Assembly: GCA_013388755.1 (NCBI GenBank)
Contig: JACAEQ010000018.1
Coordinates: 1 to 64,000 of the forward strand
Source of the DNA: Chloroflexota bacterium
Lineage (GTDB): Bacteria; Chloroflexota; Chloroflexia; Chloroflexales; Roseiflexaceae
Reading direction: 5' to 3'
DNA: 64,000 nt
Below the pieces are notes generated by a model that did no database searches, was not told where the DNA came from, and saw only the letters and a program-made list of their open reading frames with translations. Shown here piece by piece: positions 40,686-50,757 of the stretch. How positions within the stretch are numbered: the first letter of the stretch is position 1; every line of letters begins with the position of its first letter. The position numbers and the translations under genes are program-made.

Positions 40686-42040
40686 GCCGTCTGTCTCCTG
40701 GCCACCAGCGCGTGCAGCAGCGACGCAAGCCGATGAGCGGCATCCGGTCGCGCCAGCGCCCGAGCCTGCTCTGCCATTGCGCGACGTTCATCAGGGTGCG
40801 TGAGAAGCCGGTGGATGTTCCGGAACAGCGGGCCCACTGCGGGATGGTCGTCTCCCAGCAGTGCTGCATCGCTTACTTTCAGCGCTGCCCCATGCCGGAC
40901 GAGATAATCGGCATTCTCATCCTGATGAACATGCGGGTACGGCACCAGTATTGCCGGCAAGCCGGCTGCCGGCAGTTCGCCGAGGGTCGAGGCGCCGCTG
41001 CGGCAGACTGCCAGGTCGGCTGCTCCGAGCGCCGCGATCATTGTCGGTGCGGCATCGCGCCCGGTTCCGGGCACGGCACCCATCGTGTTCTGCGCGCCTC
41101 CCTCGGCAGGCGTGGCGCTGTGCAGATACTCAAAAAGGTGGTAGCGCTGCTGAAGCTCAGCCGGCAACGCATCCACCGCTGCGCGCAGGAAGGCGATATC
41201 CCCTTCACGCCCGCATACATGGATCACCTGCGCCAGTGGCAACAGCACGGGCAGGAGTGCCGCAATGGCGCGGTTGATGCTGCGTGAGCCGCGGCTACCA
41301 CCCGCAACCAGGAGCGTGGGTGTTGCATCGTCCAGGCCGAAGGTTGCGCGACACGCCCGTCTGTCAAGGTGCAGGAATGCCGGCCGGATCGGATACCCCG
41401 TGACCACCAGTCTGGCGCGTTGGTCGTTACGAACCGGCCGGGAGAGCATCGTATCGGCATCCAGTGGCGATAACCCGAGATACCGGGCCGAGTCGGCAAC
41501 ACTGCATGCGACCAGCGTCGCCAGGTGCGCCAGGAAACGAACCGCCAGCCCGGGAACGACATCCGGCAGGTAGATGATCGTTGGCGTCCCCGCCATGCGC
41601 GCCGCCAGGAACACCGGCACGCAGACGTATCCCCCGGTGCCGAGAATAACTGCCGGGCGCTCGCGCTCAATGAGACGGCGAGCAACGAGCGTTCCGCGCG
41701 CCAGCGTCACCAGGTTACGCATGATCGCCAGCGGATTGCGTCCTCGCAGCGCTGCCGCCGGGATCGGTAGAAATGACAGACTACTCTCGCGCGCCACCAG
41801 ATCGGCCTCCATCCCACCGGCGCTACCAACATACATAACCGACCAGCGCATATCAGGCACGGCGATACCAGGCTCGCGCGCAACAACCGGTTCAGCGGCG
41901 CCGGATTGCGCCCCAGGTGCGTTGAGCACTGCGGCGACGGCCAGCGCCGGATAGACGTGGCCGCCGGTTCCGCCACCAACCAGCCATGCGCCTGGTAAGC
42001 GATGCGTGATCGGGGCGACTGTCAGGTGCAACGGATTCAT
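40682..42040 (-). CDS. murG: Undecaprenyl-PP-MurNAc-pentapeptide GlcNAc transferase
   Basis: 452 residues from ATG 42040 (MNPLHLTVAP); a GTG sits 9 nt earlier. GT-B fold: VGGGTGGHVYPALAVA, VAGGSRGSRSINRAI in the middle and CRSGASTLGELPAAGLPAI with PYPHVHQDENADYL at the C-terminus. Insertions of about 25 residues (44-70) and near 290-310 make it longer than the 355 residues of E. coli MurG. It converts lipid I to lipid II. Its first 149 bases overlap the end of ftsW in another frame. Confidence 0.94.
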   Translation of the reverse strand: MNPLHLTVAPITHRLPGAWLVGGGTGGHVYPALAVAAVLNAPGAQSGAAEPVVAREPGIAVPDMRWSVMYVGSAGGMEADLVARESSLSFLPIPAAALRGRNPLAIMRNLVTLARGTLVARRLIERERPAVILGTGGYVCVPVFLAARMAGTPTIIYLPDVVPGLAVRFLAHLATLVACSVADSARYLGLSPLDADTMLSRPVRNDQRARLVVTGYPIRPAFLHLDRRACRATFGLDDATPTLLVAGGSRGSRSINRAIAALLPVLLPLAQVIHVCGREGDIAFLRAAVDALPAELQQRYHLFEYLHSATPAEGGAQNTMGAVPGTGRDAAPTMIAALGAADLAVCRSGASTLGELPAAGLPAILVPYPHVHQDENADYLVRHGAALKVSDAALLGDDHPAVGPLFRNIHRLLTHPDERRAMAEQARALARPDAAHRLASLLHALVARRQTA

Positions 42041-43163
42041 CGAACTCACCAGGGATACCGCCGCCGATATGGCGTGAAATATTCAGCAAGATGCCAACCG
42101 CTACCATACTCATGGCAAGTGATGTGCCGCCATAGCTCAGAAATGGCAGCGTCAGCCCGGTGAACGGGATAAGCGTCGTCACCACCGCAATGTTGATCAA
42201 TGCCTGAAACACCAGCCAGGCCGTGATACCAGTTGCCAGCAGAGCGGCGAACGGGTCGGGCGCACGACCGGCGATGCGCATGCCACGATAGGCAATGACC
42301 AGGAAGCATGTCACGACGAGGAGCGTGCCAAGCAGGCCAAACTCCTCGCCAATGATTGCGAAGATAGCATCGGTATGCGCTTCGGGCAACCAGAAGAACT
42401 TCTGGCGCGCCTGCCCGATCCCCACGCCAAACAGCCCGCCGCTGCCAAGCGCATACAGCGCATGCACCGGCTGATAGCCGGCTCCTTGATAATGCGCGAA
42501 CGGGTCGATCCATGCCGCGATGCGTTCCTGGCGATATGCGGCGACATTGATCAGCGCCCAGAAGGCGCCGCCTGCCAGTGCGCTTGCCCCCAGGATGTGC
42601 AGCATATTCGCGCCTGCGACGAAATAGACAATGCCGCCGATGATGACCAGCACCACGGTTGTGCCAAGGTCATGGCCCAGCATCACCAGGCCACACACAA
42701 CACCGAGCATCAGCGCGAATGGCGCGAGTCCATAGGTGACGTTCGTCAGCTTCTCACCGCGGCGCGACAACCAGTCAGCAATATAGATGACCATTGTCAG
42801 CTTGGCGATCTCTGAGGGTTGCATACTGAACGAACCGATACGTATCCAGCTGCGTGCGCCGTTGGCCTCCGTCATGGATTCTGGCAATATCAGCGTGAGT
42901 GTCAGCAGGAACAGCGTACCGGCCATCAGGTGAACCGAGAACCGTCGCCAGATACGATAGTCGATCCGTTGTGCCGCCAGCATACCACCAATGCCGAGCA
43001 GCGCAGCGACAAGTTGTCGCCAGGTATAGTAGAGCTGATCATGATGCGTCGCATAGGCGCTCATAAACGATGCGCTATACACCATCACAAGACCCAGCGG
43101 CACGAGAACGCCCATCGTCGTCAGCAGCGGGTAGTCAGGTTTTCGTTGCAGTGTGTCGGTCAT
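41892..43163 (-). CDS. ftsW: Lipid II polymerase FtsW (SEDS family)
   Basis: 423 residues. Ten membrane helices with SEDS signatures: YSASFMSAYATHHDQLYY, GARSWIRIGSFSMQPSEIAKL, RIAAWIDPFAHYQGAGYQP, and the C-terminal PFLSYGGTSLAMSMVAVGIL. Polymerises glycan at the septum with FtsI. The last 50 or so residues are Arg-rich, beyond the usual end (LLNISRH), and are encoded in the region that also encodes the start of murG, suggesting a C-terminal extension gained by read-through. Confidence 0.95.
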   Translation of the reverse strand: MTDTLQRKPDYPLLTTMGVLVPLGLVMVYSASFMSAYATHHDQLYYTWRQLVAALLGIGGMLAAQRIDYRIWRRFSVHLMAGTLFLLTLTLILPESMTEANGARSWIRIGSFSMQPSEIAKLTMVIYIADWLSRRGEKLTNVTYGLAPFALMLGVVCGLVMLGHDLGTTVVLVIIGGIVYFVAGANMLHILGASALAGGAFWALINVAAYRQERIAAWIDPFAHYQGAGYQPVHALYALGSGGLFGVGIGQARQKFFWLPEAHTDAIFAIIGEEFGLLGTLLVVTCFLVIAYRGMRIAGRAPDPFAALLATGITAWLVFQALINIAVVTTLIPFTGLTLPFLSYGGTSLAMSMVAVGILLNISRHIGGGIPGEFDESVAPDSRPDHASLTRRMAGWWRNRRPRLSGAGRRRSAQRTWGAIRRR

Positions 43164-43370
43164 AGGCAATTACTGCTTTCTATCATACGACCAGGGTGTC
43201 CGTACTGGTAGCTGGTGATGCGCAACCGGCTCAACGCCGCCAGCGATTGACCACACTGATGGTGGTAATGGTCTGATTGGGCCTCGCCGCACTGCACCAG
43301 GCATGCAATGAAACAATCCCGTACACGCACCGTGGTAGGCCCAGAGTGTCTATGGTGAGTGGTTCGCCTC
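43164..43370. other. Spacer between ftsW and the rhomboid gene
   Basis: A gap of 207 bases with no recognised gene, one of the longer gaps inside the dcw cluster. A promoter or processing site could lie here but none is obvious. Confidence 0.35.
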
Positions 43371-44210
43371 TTAGATCGGCAACGGCGGCGTGATGATCAT
43401 CGCCAGGAACACCAGGAGCGCCAGCAGCGCCAGTGTCGCCGGCCAGGCGAATCGGAAGCTCAGGCGTGCGACAGCCGGCGGGTAGCACCGCGTGTCGATC
43501 GCAAACCGCGGCGCCAGTAACCAGCCGGCCAGTGCTCCGGTCAACAATCCGCCGATGTGGGCATTGTTGTCGATATAACGAACCGTGAAACCGAATGCCA
43601 GGTTAATGAGCGCCACAAACATCAAACTGCCGAGTTGCTGGCGTGCGATCCCGCCAAGCACCGGGCGTGCGGTGTAGTAAAAAGCACTCAGTGCGCCGAC
43701 CAGCCCGAAAATCGCTCCAGATGCGCCGACCGACGGGTTGGCATTGAACCCATACGATGCCAGCCCGCCACCGAGCCCGGCGATCAGGTACAGTGCCAGA
43801 AAGCGTTGTGAGCCAAAAATACGCTCGGTCTCGAATCCCAGCGAATACAATGCAAAGGCGTTGAAGAAGAGGTGGGCCAGCCCGCCATGGAGGAACATAG
43901 CCGTGAGAAAACGATAATACTGGCCACCGGCAAAGATCGCGGCATTTTCTTTCGCGCCCCAGATCAGCAGCACCTCATAGATCGTCACGTTCCCGGCAAC
44001 GCGTATGCCGATTGAGTCCAGAATCCATGGCACAGCAAAGACCGCAATATTGATTGCCAGCAGCACGCGCGCGACCCATGGTACAAAGACGGGGATGCGC
44101 AGCCGCAGCGTTTCTTGAGGCGCCGCTGGCTCATCCGGCTCACGTGCGGCGTCGAGGTTGCGCAGCATCTGCTGATATTCGTCATCATTCTTCACAAGGA
44201 CCATCCACAT
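43371..44210 (-). CDS. Rhomboid-family intramembrane serine protease
   Basis: 279 residues. A cytoplasmic N-terminus (about 1-45) is followed by six membrane helices. Catalytic residues are visible: Ser in GASGAIFGLVGAL, and His in DNNAHIGGLLTGAL. HGGLAHLFFNAFAL carries the conserved His/Asn. These proteases cut membrane proteins within or near the bilayer. Insertion between murD and ftsW suggests a substrate in the divisome or envelope, which is inference. A downstream Met 6 nt later may be the true start. Confidence 0.9.
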   Translation of the reverse strand: MWMVLVKNDDEYQQMLRNLDAAREPDEPAAPQETLRLRIPVFVPWVARVLLAINIAVFAVPWILDSIGIRVAGNVTIYEVLLIWGAKENAAIFAGGQYYRFLTAMFLHGGLAHLFFNAFALYSLGFETERIFGSQRFLALYLIAGLGGGLASYGFNANPSVGASGAIFGLVGALSAFYYTARPVLGGIARQQLGSLMFVALINLAFGFTVRYIDNNAHIGGLLTGALAGWLLAPRFAIDTRCYPPAVARLSFRFAWPATLALLALLVFLAMIITPPLPI

Positions 44211-44264
44211 GGTTGCACGGCATCCTGACGTCTTATGTGACTGTCCCTTGCCGCGAGCAACGGT

Positions 44265-45704
44265 TCATGCCAGGTTCAGGACGATACGGCGAAACTCTTC
44301 GCCGCGGTGAAACTCATTGCGAAACATGCCGAAACTGGCGCATCCCGGCGACAGCAGAACGATATCGCCAGGCATTGCGCGGCGTCGCGCTTCGTGGACG
44401 GCCTGTGTAAAATCGGCATACGGGCCGGCTATGTCGAGCGCTGCGCCGGCTGCCGCGAGACGCAGCGCAGCTGCAAGTTTCGGTGTGGCTGTACCCTCCA
44501 GCAACACAACGGACCTGGCCCGGACGGCGATGGCGTGGGCGAACGCGTCAAACGGCAGGTTCTTGTCCGCTCCCCCGGCGATCAGGACGATCGGTGCGGC
44601 AAAACTCTGGAGTGCAGCGATTGCCGCCTCCGGTGCCGTGGCGGCCGTATCATTGACATAACCAACATCGTCAATCACCCGCACCAGTTCCTGGCGATGC
44701 TCGACGCCGGAGAAGTTCCGCACTGCAAGACGAATGCGCTCGGGCGCAACACCGAACACCGTCGCCAGGGCCGCGGCGGCGGCCACATTCGCCAGATTGT
44801 GCTCACCCGGCAGACGTACATCGTCACGGTTGCAGATAGTCGTGCGCTCGCCGGAGGATTGCCCGGAGCCGGATGACTGCCAGAACAGCCGATCATCCTG
44901 CCAGTATGCGATCCGTTGCGGTGCATGCGCGTGCCAGGCAGGGCCTTCCCGTGCACTGCTCGTTCCAGCAAACCAGACAACATCGCCGGGACGCCGGTCA
45001 ATAACCTCCATGGTGCGCGTGACCGGGTTCATCGCGTTCAGCACCACAACATCGCCCGGTTGCTGCTGGCGCCAGATCTGTTCCTTGGCATACGTATATG
45101 CCGCCATCGAGGCATACCGATCGAGATGATCCGGCGACACATTGGTGATACAGGCGAACCGTGGGCCAAGCCCGGCCTCGCCCAATCCTTCGAGCGCAAA
45201 CGATGAGAGTTCCAGCACCACCGGCGTGGCCGGCGTAATGTGCGGAAGCTGCTCAAGGGCCGAGACGCGTAGATTGCCGGCGATCACTGTATCAGGATAT
45301 TGCTCGCGCAGCATGGCGCCAAGCAACATGGTCGTCGTTGTCTTACCCTTGGTGCCGGTAACTCCCAGAATCGGGCCGGGACAGAGACGAAAGAAGAGGG
45401 TCATCTCCATCTCGATCGTCGCACCGGCATCGCGAGCGATCTGGAGGTAGCGCGAGGTGGCCGGAACGGCAGGATTGCGCACCACAATGTCGGCGTTGCG
45501 AAAATCGTCGTCGTGGTGCTTCCCAAGCACGAACCGGATCGGAACGCCGGCGAGCGCATCGAGCGAGGAGCTCAGCGCATCGGGATGCCGCAGGTCGGTG
45601 ACGGTCACGTGCGCGCCGCGCGATGCCAGGAAACGGGCCACACCCACGCCACCGCCATGCACGCCAAGCCCCATCACCAGTGCGCGCTTGCCCTCAAACT
45701 CCAT
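44265..45704 (-). CDS. murD: UDP-N-acetylmuramoylalanine-D-glutamate ligase
   Basis: 479 residues from ATG 45704. [18 protein letters not shown] at the N-terminus, ATP loop [40 protein letters not shown], and C-terminal [22 protein letters not shown] are diagnostic. Adds D-Glu. A tandem short-repeat array occupies the gap to mraY and runs into its ribosome-binding region; a GTG start 18 nt earlier lies inside the array. Confidence 0.95.
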   Translation of the reverse strand: MEFEGKRALVMGLGVHGGGVGVARFLASRGAHVTVTDLRHPDALSSSLDALAGVPIRFVLGKHHDDDFRNADIVVRNPAVPATSRYLQIARDAGATIEMEMTLFFRLCPGPILGVTGTKGKTTTTMLLGAMLREQYPDTVIAGNLRVSALEQLPHITPATPVVLELSSFALEGLGEAGLGPRFACITNVSPDHLDRYASMAAYTYAKEQIWRQQQPGDVVVLNAMNPVTRTMEVIDRRPGDVVWFAGTSSAREGPAWHAHAPQRIAYWQDDRLFWQSSGSGQSSGERTTICNRDDVRLPGEHNLANVAAAAALATVFGVAPERIRLAVRNFSGVEHRQELVRVIDDVGYVNDTAATAPEAAIAALQSFAAPIVLIAGGADKNLPFDAFAHAIAVRARSVVLLEGTATPKLAAALRLAAAGAALDIAGPYADFTQAVHEARRRAMPGDIVLLSPGCASFGMFRNEFHRGEEFRRIVLNLA

Positions 45705-45755
45705 ATGCGTCCCACGTTCCACGTCCCACGTTCAACGTTCAACGTTCAACATTCT
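45705..45755. repeat. Short tandem array between mraY and murD
   Basis: Repeats of CCCACGTTC, CCACGTC and ACGTTCA type units spanning the mraY stop codon and murD leader. The last residues of MraY (MLNVER) are encoded by it. A related segment sits inside copA near 55505. Confidence 0.7.
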
Positions 45756-46826
45756 CACATCGCTACGTTCGACGGTTACCGTTTGCGCATCGTTAATCGT
45801 GAGCGCCAGTGAGATGCCAATCAGGGCCGCAACCATGCCAACCAGCACGAAGCGTTGCATCACCTGTGTTTCGCTCCAGCCGAGCAACTCGAAATGGTTA
45901 TGCAGCGGCGACATTTTCAGAATACGGCGCCCGACGCCGGTGCGATACCTGGTCCACTTGAAGTAGCCGACCTGCACAATAACCGAGAGCGCCTCGGCGA
46001 CGAACACCGCGCCAACCACGGGCAGCAGCAGCCATTGTTGCGATTGGAGCGCAATCACGCCCAGCACCGCGCCCAGTGAAAGTGAGCCGAGATCACCCAT
46101 GAACACTTGCGCCGGGTGCGCGTTGTACCACAGAAAGGCGGCGCACGCTCCGACGAGCGTGAAACTGAATGCCATCAGGTTGATGAACTCGCCATTGAGG
46201 AACGTGATGACGCCATACGCGGCGAATGCCAGGGTCAGGTTCCAGCCGGCCAGACTATCGAGGCCGTCGGTCAGGTTCACAGCATTGCTCGAGCCGACAA
46301 TGATCAGCATGGCGAACGGAATGAACCACAGGCCGAGGTCAAACTGGCCAAGAAACGGGATGCGCACCTTGCCGAAGTTCGCCAGGCCGAATGGGGGCGG
46401 CAGATACAGTATCAGCGCCGCGCCAAGTGCGATCAGCAACATGAGCGCCATCTTGGTGCGTGGCGTGAAACCGTAGGTTCTTGACCGGCTGCCGACCAGC
46501 GACATGTAATCATCAATTGCCCCGAGGATGGCAAACGCGATCAACACCGCAAGCGGCAGCAGAATGGACCAGCGATCGAACAGGTTGAACGCCACGGTAA
46601 GCGCGACGACTGGCAGCAAAATGATAATGCCACCCATCGTTGGCGTACCGGTTTTGACCAGATGGCTCTGCGGCCCTTCCACCCGGATCTGTTTGCCGAT
46701 GCGATGGTTGCGCAGGAAGCGTACCCAATAGCCGCCGGTTGCGAGGGTCAGGACAAATGCTGCTGCTGCCAGCAACAGGGCCCTTGCCATATCTTGCACC
46801 AGTAGTGCCTGGAGCGTTTCTCGCAC
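45732..46826 (-). CDS. mraY: Phospho-MurNAc-pentapeptide translocase
   Basis: 364 residues with ten membrane helices. MraY signatures: VEGPQSHLVKTGTPTMGG, NAVNLTDGLDSLAGW (catalytic Asp residues), FMGDLGSLSLGAVLG and MSPLHNHFELLGWSE with the HHxE-type motif. Transfers phospho-MurNAc-pentapeptide to undecaprenyl phosphate to give lipid I. Its final residues are encoded by an intergenic-type repeat, so the natural stop has probably been replaced. Confidence 0.96.
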   Translation of the reverse strand: MRETLQALLVQDMARALLLAAAAFVLTLATGGYWVRFLRNHRIGKQIRVEGPQSHLVKTGTPTMGGIIILLPVVALTVAFNLFDRWSILLPLAVLIAFAILGAIDDYMSLVGSRSRTYGFTPRTKMALMLLIALGAALILYLPPPFGLANFGKVRIPFLGQFDLGLWFIPFAMLIIVGSSNAVNLTDGLDSLAGWNLTLAFAAYGVITFLNGEFINLMAFSFTLVGACAAFLWYNAHPAQVFMGDLGSLSLGAVLGVIALQSQQWLLLPVVGAVFVAEALSVIVQVGYFKWTRYRTGVGRRILKMSPLHNHFELLGWSETQVMQRFVLVGMVAALIGISLALTINDAQTVTVERSDVRMLNVER

Positions 46827-46888
46827 GTCCTTGCTCCTCTAGTTCGTCGCTCGTTGTAGCGATGCAGCCGGTACGAATGTTCTCGGGA

Positions 46889-48364
46889 TCATGGATCACG
46901 CCGTTGCAGTTGCGCGACGATACTCTCCATTGCCATGCCACGTGAGCCTTTAACAAGGATATAGTCGCCAGGCGCGATGCGTGTATGGGCCAGCGCCGCC
47001 GCGGCATCATTGTCCGCGACCATGTGGACCCGGTCGCGCGGCATGCCGGCCTGGAGCGCCTCATCGGCGATCCAGCGCGCCCGCTGGCCAACGGCGATCA
47101 GTTCCTGGAGCACTTCAGCTGCCCGTGCTCCGACCCGCCGGTGCGCCGTCTCTTCAATACTGCCCAGTTCCAGCATGTCGCCCAGGATGGCGATACGCCG
47201 GCCATCGAGTTCGGCCAGCAGGTTCAACGCCGCCAGCGTCGACGCCGGTGATGCATTATACGTGTCGTCGATCAAGGTTGTCTGGTTGACGCCCGGCACG
47301 GCCAGCAACCGGAGCTGAGCCTTCTCATCGCGCAGGCCGTCAATGATTGCTTCCCATTCCATGCCCAGCAGCAACCCGGCTGCCGCGCCGGCTAACGCTG
47401 TATGGACGCTGTGCCGCCCCAGCAAAGGGAGCGTCAGGTGGACGGTATCGCCCTGGTAGTGTGCGCGAAAGCTCACTCCCTGCAATCCACGACTCTCGAT
47501 GGCGTCGGCCCACAGATCCGCCGCCGGATCAAGCCCGTAGAAGAACGGTGTGGCGCGCGTGACATCGGCCATGACCCGCACCAGCGGATCGTCAATGTTG
47601 AGGATTGCATACCCATCCTCAGGTAACGCCCGGGGAAGTTCGCTCTTGGCGCGCTGGATGGCTTCAATGCTTCCCATGCGTTCCAGGTGCGACGGGCCAA
47701 CGTTGGTCACAATGCCGAGACGTGGCCGGGCGAGATCCGCCAGATGCGCGATCTCGCCCGGGCCATACATGCCCATCTCAAGCACCGCCACATGGTGTTC
47801 AGCGGTGAGCTTGAGCAGAACGATGGGCATCGTCGCCTCGCTATTGTAGCTTCTTGGATTTTTTAAGGTGCGAAAGCTGCGCTGCAACACGCTGGACGTC
47901 ACCTCTTTGGTGGAGGTCTTGCCCACGCTTCCGGTGATACCGATCACTGTCGGGTTAAATCTCCGGCGATGATACGATGCCAACCGGTTCAGCGCTGCCT
48001 GTGGCTCGTCAACGGCGATCAGCAACATGGTGGCGGGTGTCGCCTGTTCGAGCCCGGCGCCGGTTGTTGGATCAACCACCACCCGGGGCCGGCCAGGCAA
48101 CAGGTGTGCCGCTCGTTCACGTCGCACCAGCGCCCCACGGGCGCCACGCGCCGCAGCGTCAGCCACGAAATCATGGCCATCAACCCGTTCGCCGCGCAGG
48201 GCGACGAACAGGCAGTCAGGCGTCGCCAGCCGCGAGTCGATAACCGCTTCGCTGAAGGCGACCTGCACCAACGTGCGCGGTATGGAAGGCATGCGCCGAT
48301 CCGCTTCCGCCTGCACGCCAGACAGCACATCGTCCAATCGCAACACCGCCGCATCTCCCGACAT
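46889..48364 (-). CDS. murF: UDP-MurNAc-tripeptide-D-Ala-D-Ala ligase
   Basis: 491 residues. Mur-ligase features: N-terminal DSRLATPDCLFVALRGERVDGHDF, ATP loop GITGSVGKTSTKEVTSS, NPRSYNSE, VTNVGPSHLERMGS, and DDTYNASPAS near 350. The C-terminus (VKGSRGMAMESIV) is typical MurF. Adds D-Ala-D-Ala made by Ddl. About 60 bp from mraY. Confidence 0.96.
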   Translation of the reverse strand: MSGDAAVLRLDDVLSGVQAEADRRMPSIPRTLVQVAFSEAVIDSRLATPDCLFVALRGERVDGHDFVADAAARGARGALVRRERAAHLLPGRPRVVVDPTTGAGLEQATPATMLLIAVDEPQAALNRLASYHRRRFNPTVIGITGSVGKTSTKEVTSSVLQRSFRTLKNPRSYNSEATMPIVLLKLTAEHHVAVLEMGMYGPGEIAHLADLARPRLGIVTNVGPSHLERMGSIEAIQRAKSELPRALPEDGYAILNIDDPLVRVMADVTRATPFFYGLDPAADLWADAIESRGLQGVSFRAHYQGDTVHLTLPLLGRHSVHTALAGAAAGLLLGMEWEAIIDGLRDEKAQLRLLAVPGVNQTTLIDDTYNASPASTLAALNLLAELDGRRIAILGDMLELGSIEETAHRRVGARAAEVLQELIAVGQRARWIADEALQAGMPRDRVHMVADNDAAAALAHTRIAPGDYILVKGSRGMAMESIVAQLQRRDP

Positions 48365-48476
48365 GGATCAGGCCAGGAATCCGGCGGCATTGTAACATAA
48401 TCTCTACCGCAACCAGACAATGGGCGGCAGGCAACCGGCGAGAGCATTGACCTGGCGCTGTGTGCATCGCCATTTC

Positions 48477-50324
48477 CTATTGCCCTCCAACCGTCTGCCC
48501 GGGATCGACCAGGCCCATATCCGGCGCGACACGCTCATACCGCAACAACTGCGTGGCGATGGACTGATAGAGCGGAATGGCCGTGCGCACCGCCCAGTAA
48601 TCATCGCGCGGGCGATCGACCTTGACCAGGATGGCGTAGCGCGCATGCTCTGCCGGCGCAAGCCCCGCAACGGAGCCGATCGTCGCGTCCTGAACATACC
48701 CGCCGCGCCCGTCAGGGATCGACGAGGTCCCCGTCTTGGCGCACACCTCGTAGCCCGGAACGAGCCACGTGTCGCCATAGTTCCCGGTGGTTGATGCCCA
48801 GACGACCGGCGCATAGTGATTGGCCGACTTGACCAGCATGCGCCGCACTGTCCACGCAACACCCGGCTCGATCGGTTGCCCCACCTGCCGGGGTTGTGTG
48901 ATGATGCAATCATTGCCGCGGCAGCGCCGCTCAACAATGTAGGGGCGCATAAGCTTGCCGTCATTACCGATGGCTGCGACCATGCGCACGAGTTGCAGCG
49001 GCGTGACGGCAATCCCCTGGCCGTAGCCATTGGTGTTCAATATCAACGGGCTCCAGTCCGGCGCATTCGGCGTGCGAACCGTTCCGGCGGCTTCACCAGC
49101 GATCTCAATGCCGGTCGGCTTGCCGAAGCCGAATGCCTCCAGCGCTGCATAGAACTTCTCCGGGCCGATCAGTTCAGCCAGTTGCAGCGCGCCGACATTA
49201 CTGGAGTAGTACAGTATCTTCTCCGGGTTGACCGGCCCGTTGCCGCCGCCATTCCAGTTTGACAGGCTCCAACCGTAGCGATAGACGCTGCCGGGATCGT
49301 CCACGACCGTATCTGCGGTGAATGCGCGCGCCTGCAACCCGACGGCCACGGTGAAGATTTTGAATGTCGAGCCTGGCTCGTATTGCGTACTGACCGCCGG
49401 GTTGAGATTGTACATTTCCGCCGGATATTCAAAATAGCGGTTCGGATCGTACGTCGGGTAGCTTGCCATGCCACGGATCGCCCCCGTGCGCGGGTCCATC
49501 ACGATGACGGTGCCGCCATCGGCATTATGCTCATCAACTGCTTTTTTCAGCTCCGTCTCGATGATATGCTGGACCATCGAGTCAAGTGTCAATTGCAGGT
49601 CGACCCCCGGGCTTGCCGGTTGAATCTCCTGGGGGGCGATCCAGATCGGGTTCCGCTGCGAGTCCACCTCGGCGGTAATCGTGCCGGTGCTGCCGCGCAA
49701 GAGGGTATCGTAGTACCCTTCGACGCCGCTAATACCGACGTTCTCAAAGTTCACCGCGCCGATGGCGTGCGCGGCCAGCGTGCCTTGCGGATACACGCGG
49801 CGCGGCTCATATTGCAGCAGTAAGCCGGGTTCGTTCAGCGCCGCAACGCGATCGGCAATCTCAGGTTCGAGCCAGCGCTTGATACGCACCTGGTAGAGTG
49901 CCGTATTCTGCATTGCCGCCAGAATGTCGGGTGACGGTACGCCAAGCAAGGCAGACAGTGTCAGCGCCAGGCGTGGAGCCGTCTTTTGATCAATCTGCCC
50001 CGGCGCCACGTAGAGGCTTTGCAGGTCAACATCGAGCGCCAGCACATTCCCTTTGCTGTCGCGGATAACGCCGCGTGGCGAAGGGATGGCCAGTTGCTGG
50101 TGGATCTCGGCGCGTGCCATCTCGGCCAGCGTGTGCCCTTCAACTTTGACCTGGCCGGTTTGCAGACTGCCGAGATGGACCGCAACACGAGCAATCATGA
50201 GCGTCGCCAGCAGCAGAATCACATTGAGCCGCCAGCGGCTGATGGTGACGGGGCGATGCTCCTGAGCGGCGCGCCGCGCCGAAACGCGGCCAACGACAGT
50301 GCTACGAGTCGTACGTGCGGCCAT
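48477..50324 (-). CDS. ftsI: Penicillin-binding protein, FtsI/PBP3 transpeptidase
   Basis: 615 residues. A basic N-terminus, one membrane helix (about 31-50), a dimerisation/pedestal region, and a transpeptidase domain with the three active-site motifs: STFK in QYEPGSTFKIFTVAVG, SSN in LYYSSNVGALQL, and KTG in CAKTGTSSIPDG. No PASTA domain. Crosslinks septal peptidoglycan with FtsW. Lies between ftsL-like and murF, the classical order. Confidence 0.95.
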   Translation of the reverse strand: MAARTTRSTVVGRVSARRAAQEHRPVTISRWRLNVILLLATLMIARVAVHLGSLQTGQVKVEGHTLAEMARAEIHQQLAIPSPRGVIRDSKGNVLALDVDLQSLYVAPGQIDQKTAPRLALTLSALLGVPSPDILAAMQNTALYQVRIKRWLEPEIADRVAALNEPGLLLQYEPRRVYPQGTLAAHAIGAVNFENVGISGVEGYYDTLLRGSTGTITAEVDSQRNPIWIAPQEIQPASPGVDLQLTLDSMVQHIIETELKKAVDEHNADGGTVIVMDPRTGAIRGMASYPTYDPNRYFEYPAEMYNLNPAVSTQYEPGSTFKIFTVAVGLQARAFTADTVVDDPGSVYRYGWSLSNWNGGGNGPVNPEKILYYSSNVGALQLAELIGPEKFYAALEAFGFGKPTGIEIAGEAAGTVRTPNAPDWSPLILNTNGYGQGIAVTPLQLVRMVAAIGNDGKLMRPYIVERRCRGNDCIITQPRQVGQPIEPGVAWTVRRMLVKSANHYAPVVWASTTGNYGDTWLVPGYEVCAKTGTSSIPDGRGGYVQDATIGSVAGLAPAEHARYAILVKVDRPRDDYWAVRTAIPLYQSIATQLLRYERVAPDMGLVDPGQTVGGQ

Positions 50325-50334
50325 GGTCGATCCC

Positions 50335-50730
50335 TTACGGATTCAGTGGAATCGTCTGCTGTGGCGCAGCCGTGTCCTCGTCGGTGCCAATGATAATGTA
50401 GCGTGCCTGCTCGTATTGCATCGGCCTGAGTTGCAGCCGGGAGGCGCGGCGCTCAATATCCTGGAGCGATTGCGCGCGCGCAAGGCGCAGTTGCAGATTG
50501 CTGCGCTCGCGCAGGAGTTCGGTCTGCTGGTGCTGCAATCGGGCAATGGCGTACCCCTGCGTCGCGAGCCGGCCCGTCTGCCCGAGGGAGATCGCGCTCA
50601 TCAGCGCCAGCAGGAATGCTGCCGCAATCAGGCGTCGCCCGCCGTCGAGTTGCAGGTAACGCGCCAGCTCAAGCCGGCGTTGCTTTGCTTCACGGATGGT
50701 TGGGTAGAGTGGTTTGAGTGTGATAGCCAT
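50335..50730 (-). CDS. ftsL: FtsL-like septum protein
   Basis: 131 residues from ATG 50730. One membrane helix near 33-50 (RLIAAAFLLALMSAISLG) followed by a coiled-coil region rich in Leu, Gln, Glu and Arg (about 60-100), then a short tail. Length, topology and position between rsmH and ftsI identify it as the FtsL equivalent, although primary sequence is poorly conserved in this family. It would form a trimer with FtsQ and an FtsB-like partner. Confidence 0.75.
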   Translation of the reverse strand: MAITLKPLYPTIREAKQRRLELARYLQLDGGRRLIAAAFLLALMSAISLGQTGRLATQGYAIARLQHQQTELLRERSNLQLRLARAQSLQDIERRASRLQLRPMQYEQARYIIIGTDEDTAAPQQTIPLNP

Positions 50731-50757
50731 AACTCCGCCCTCTCTTCTGACAGACAA

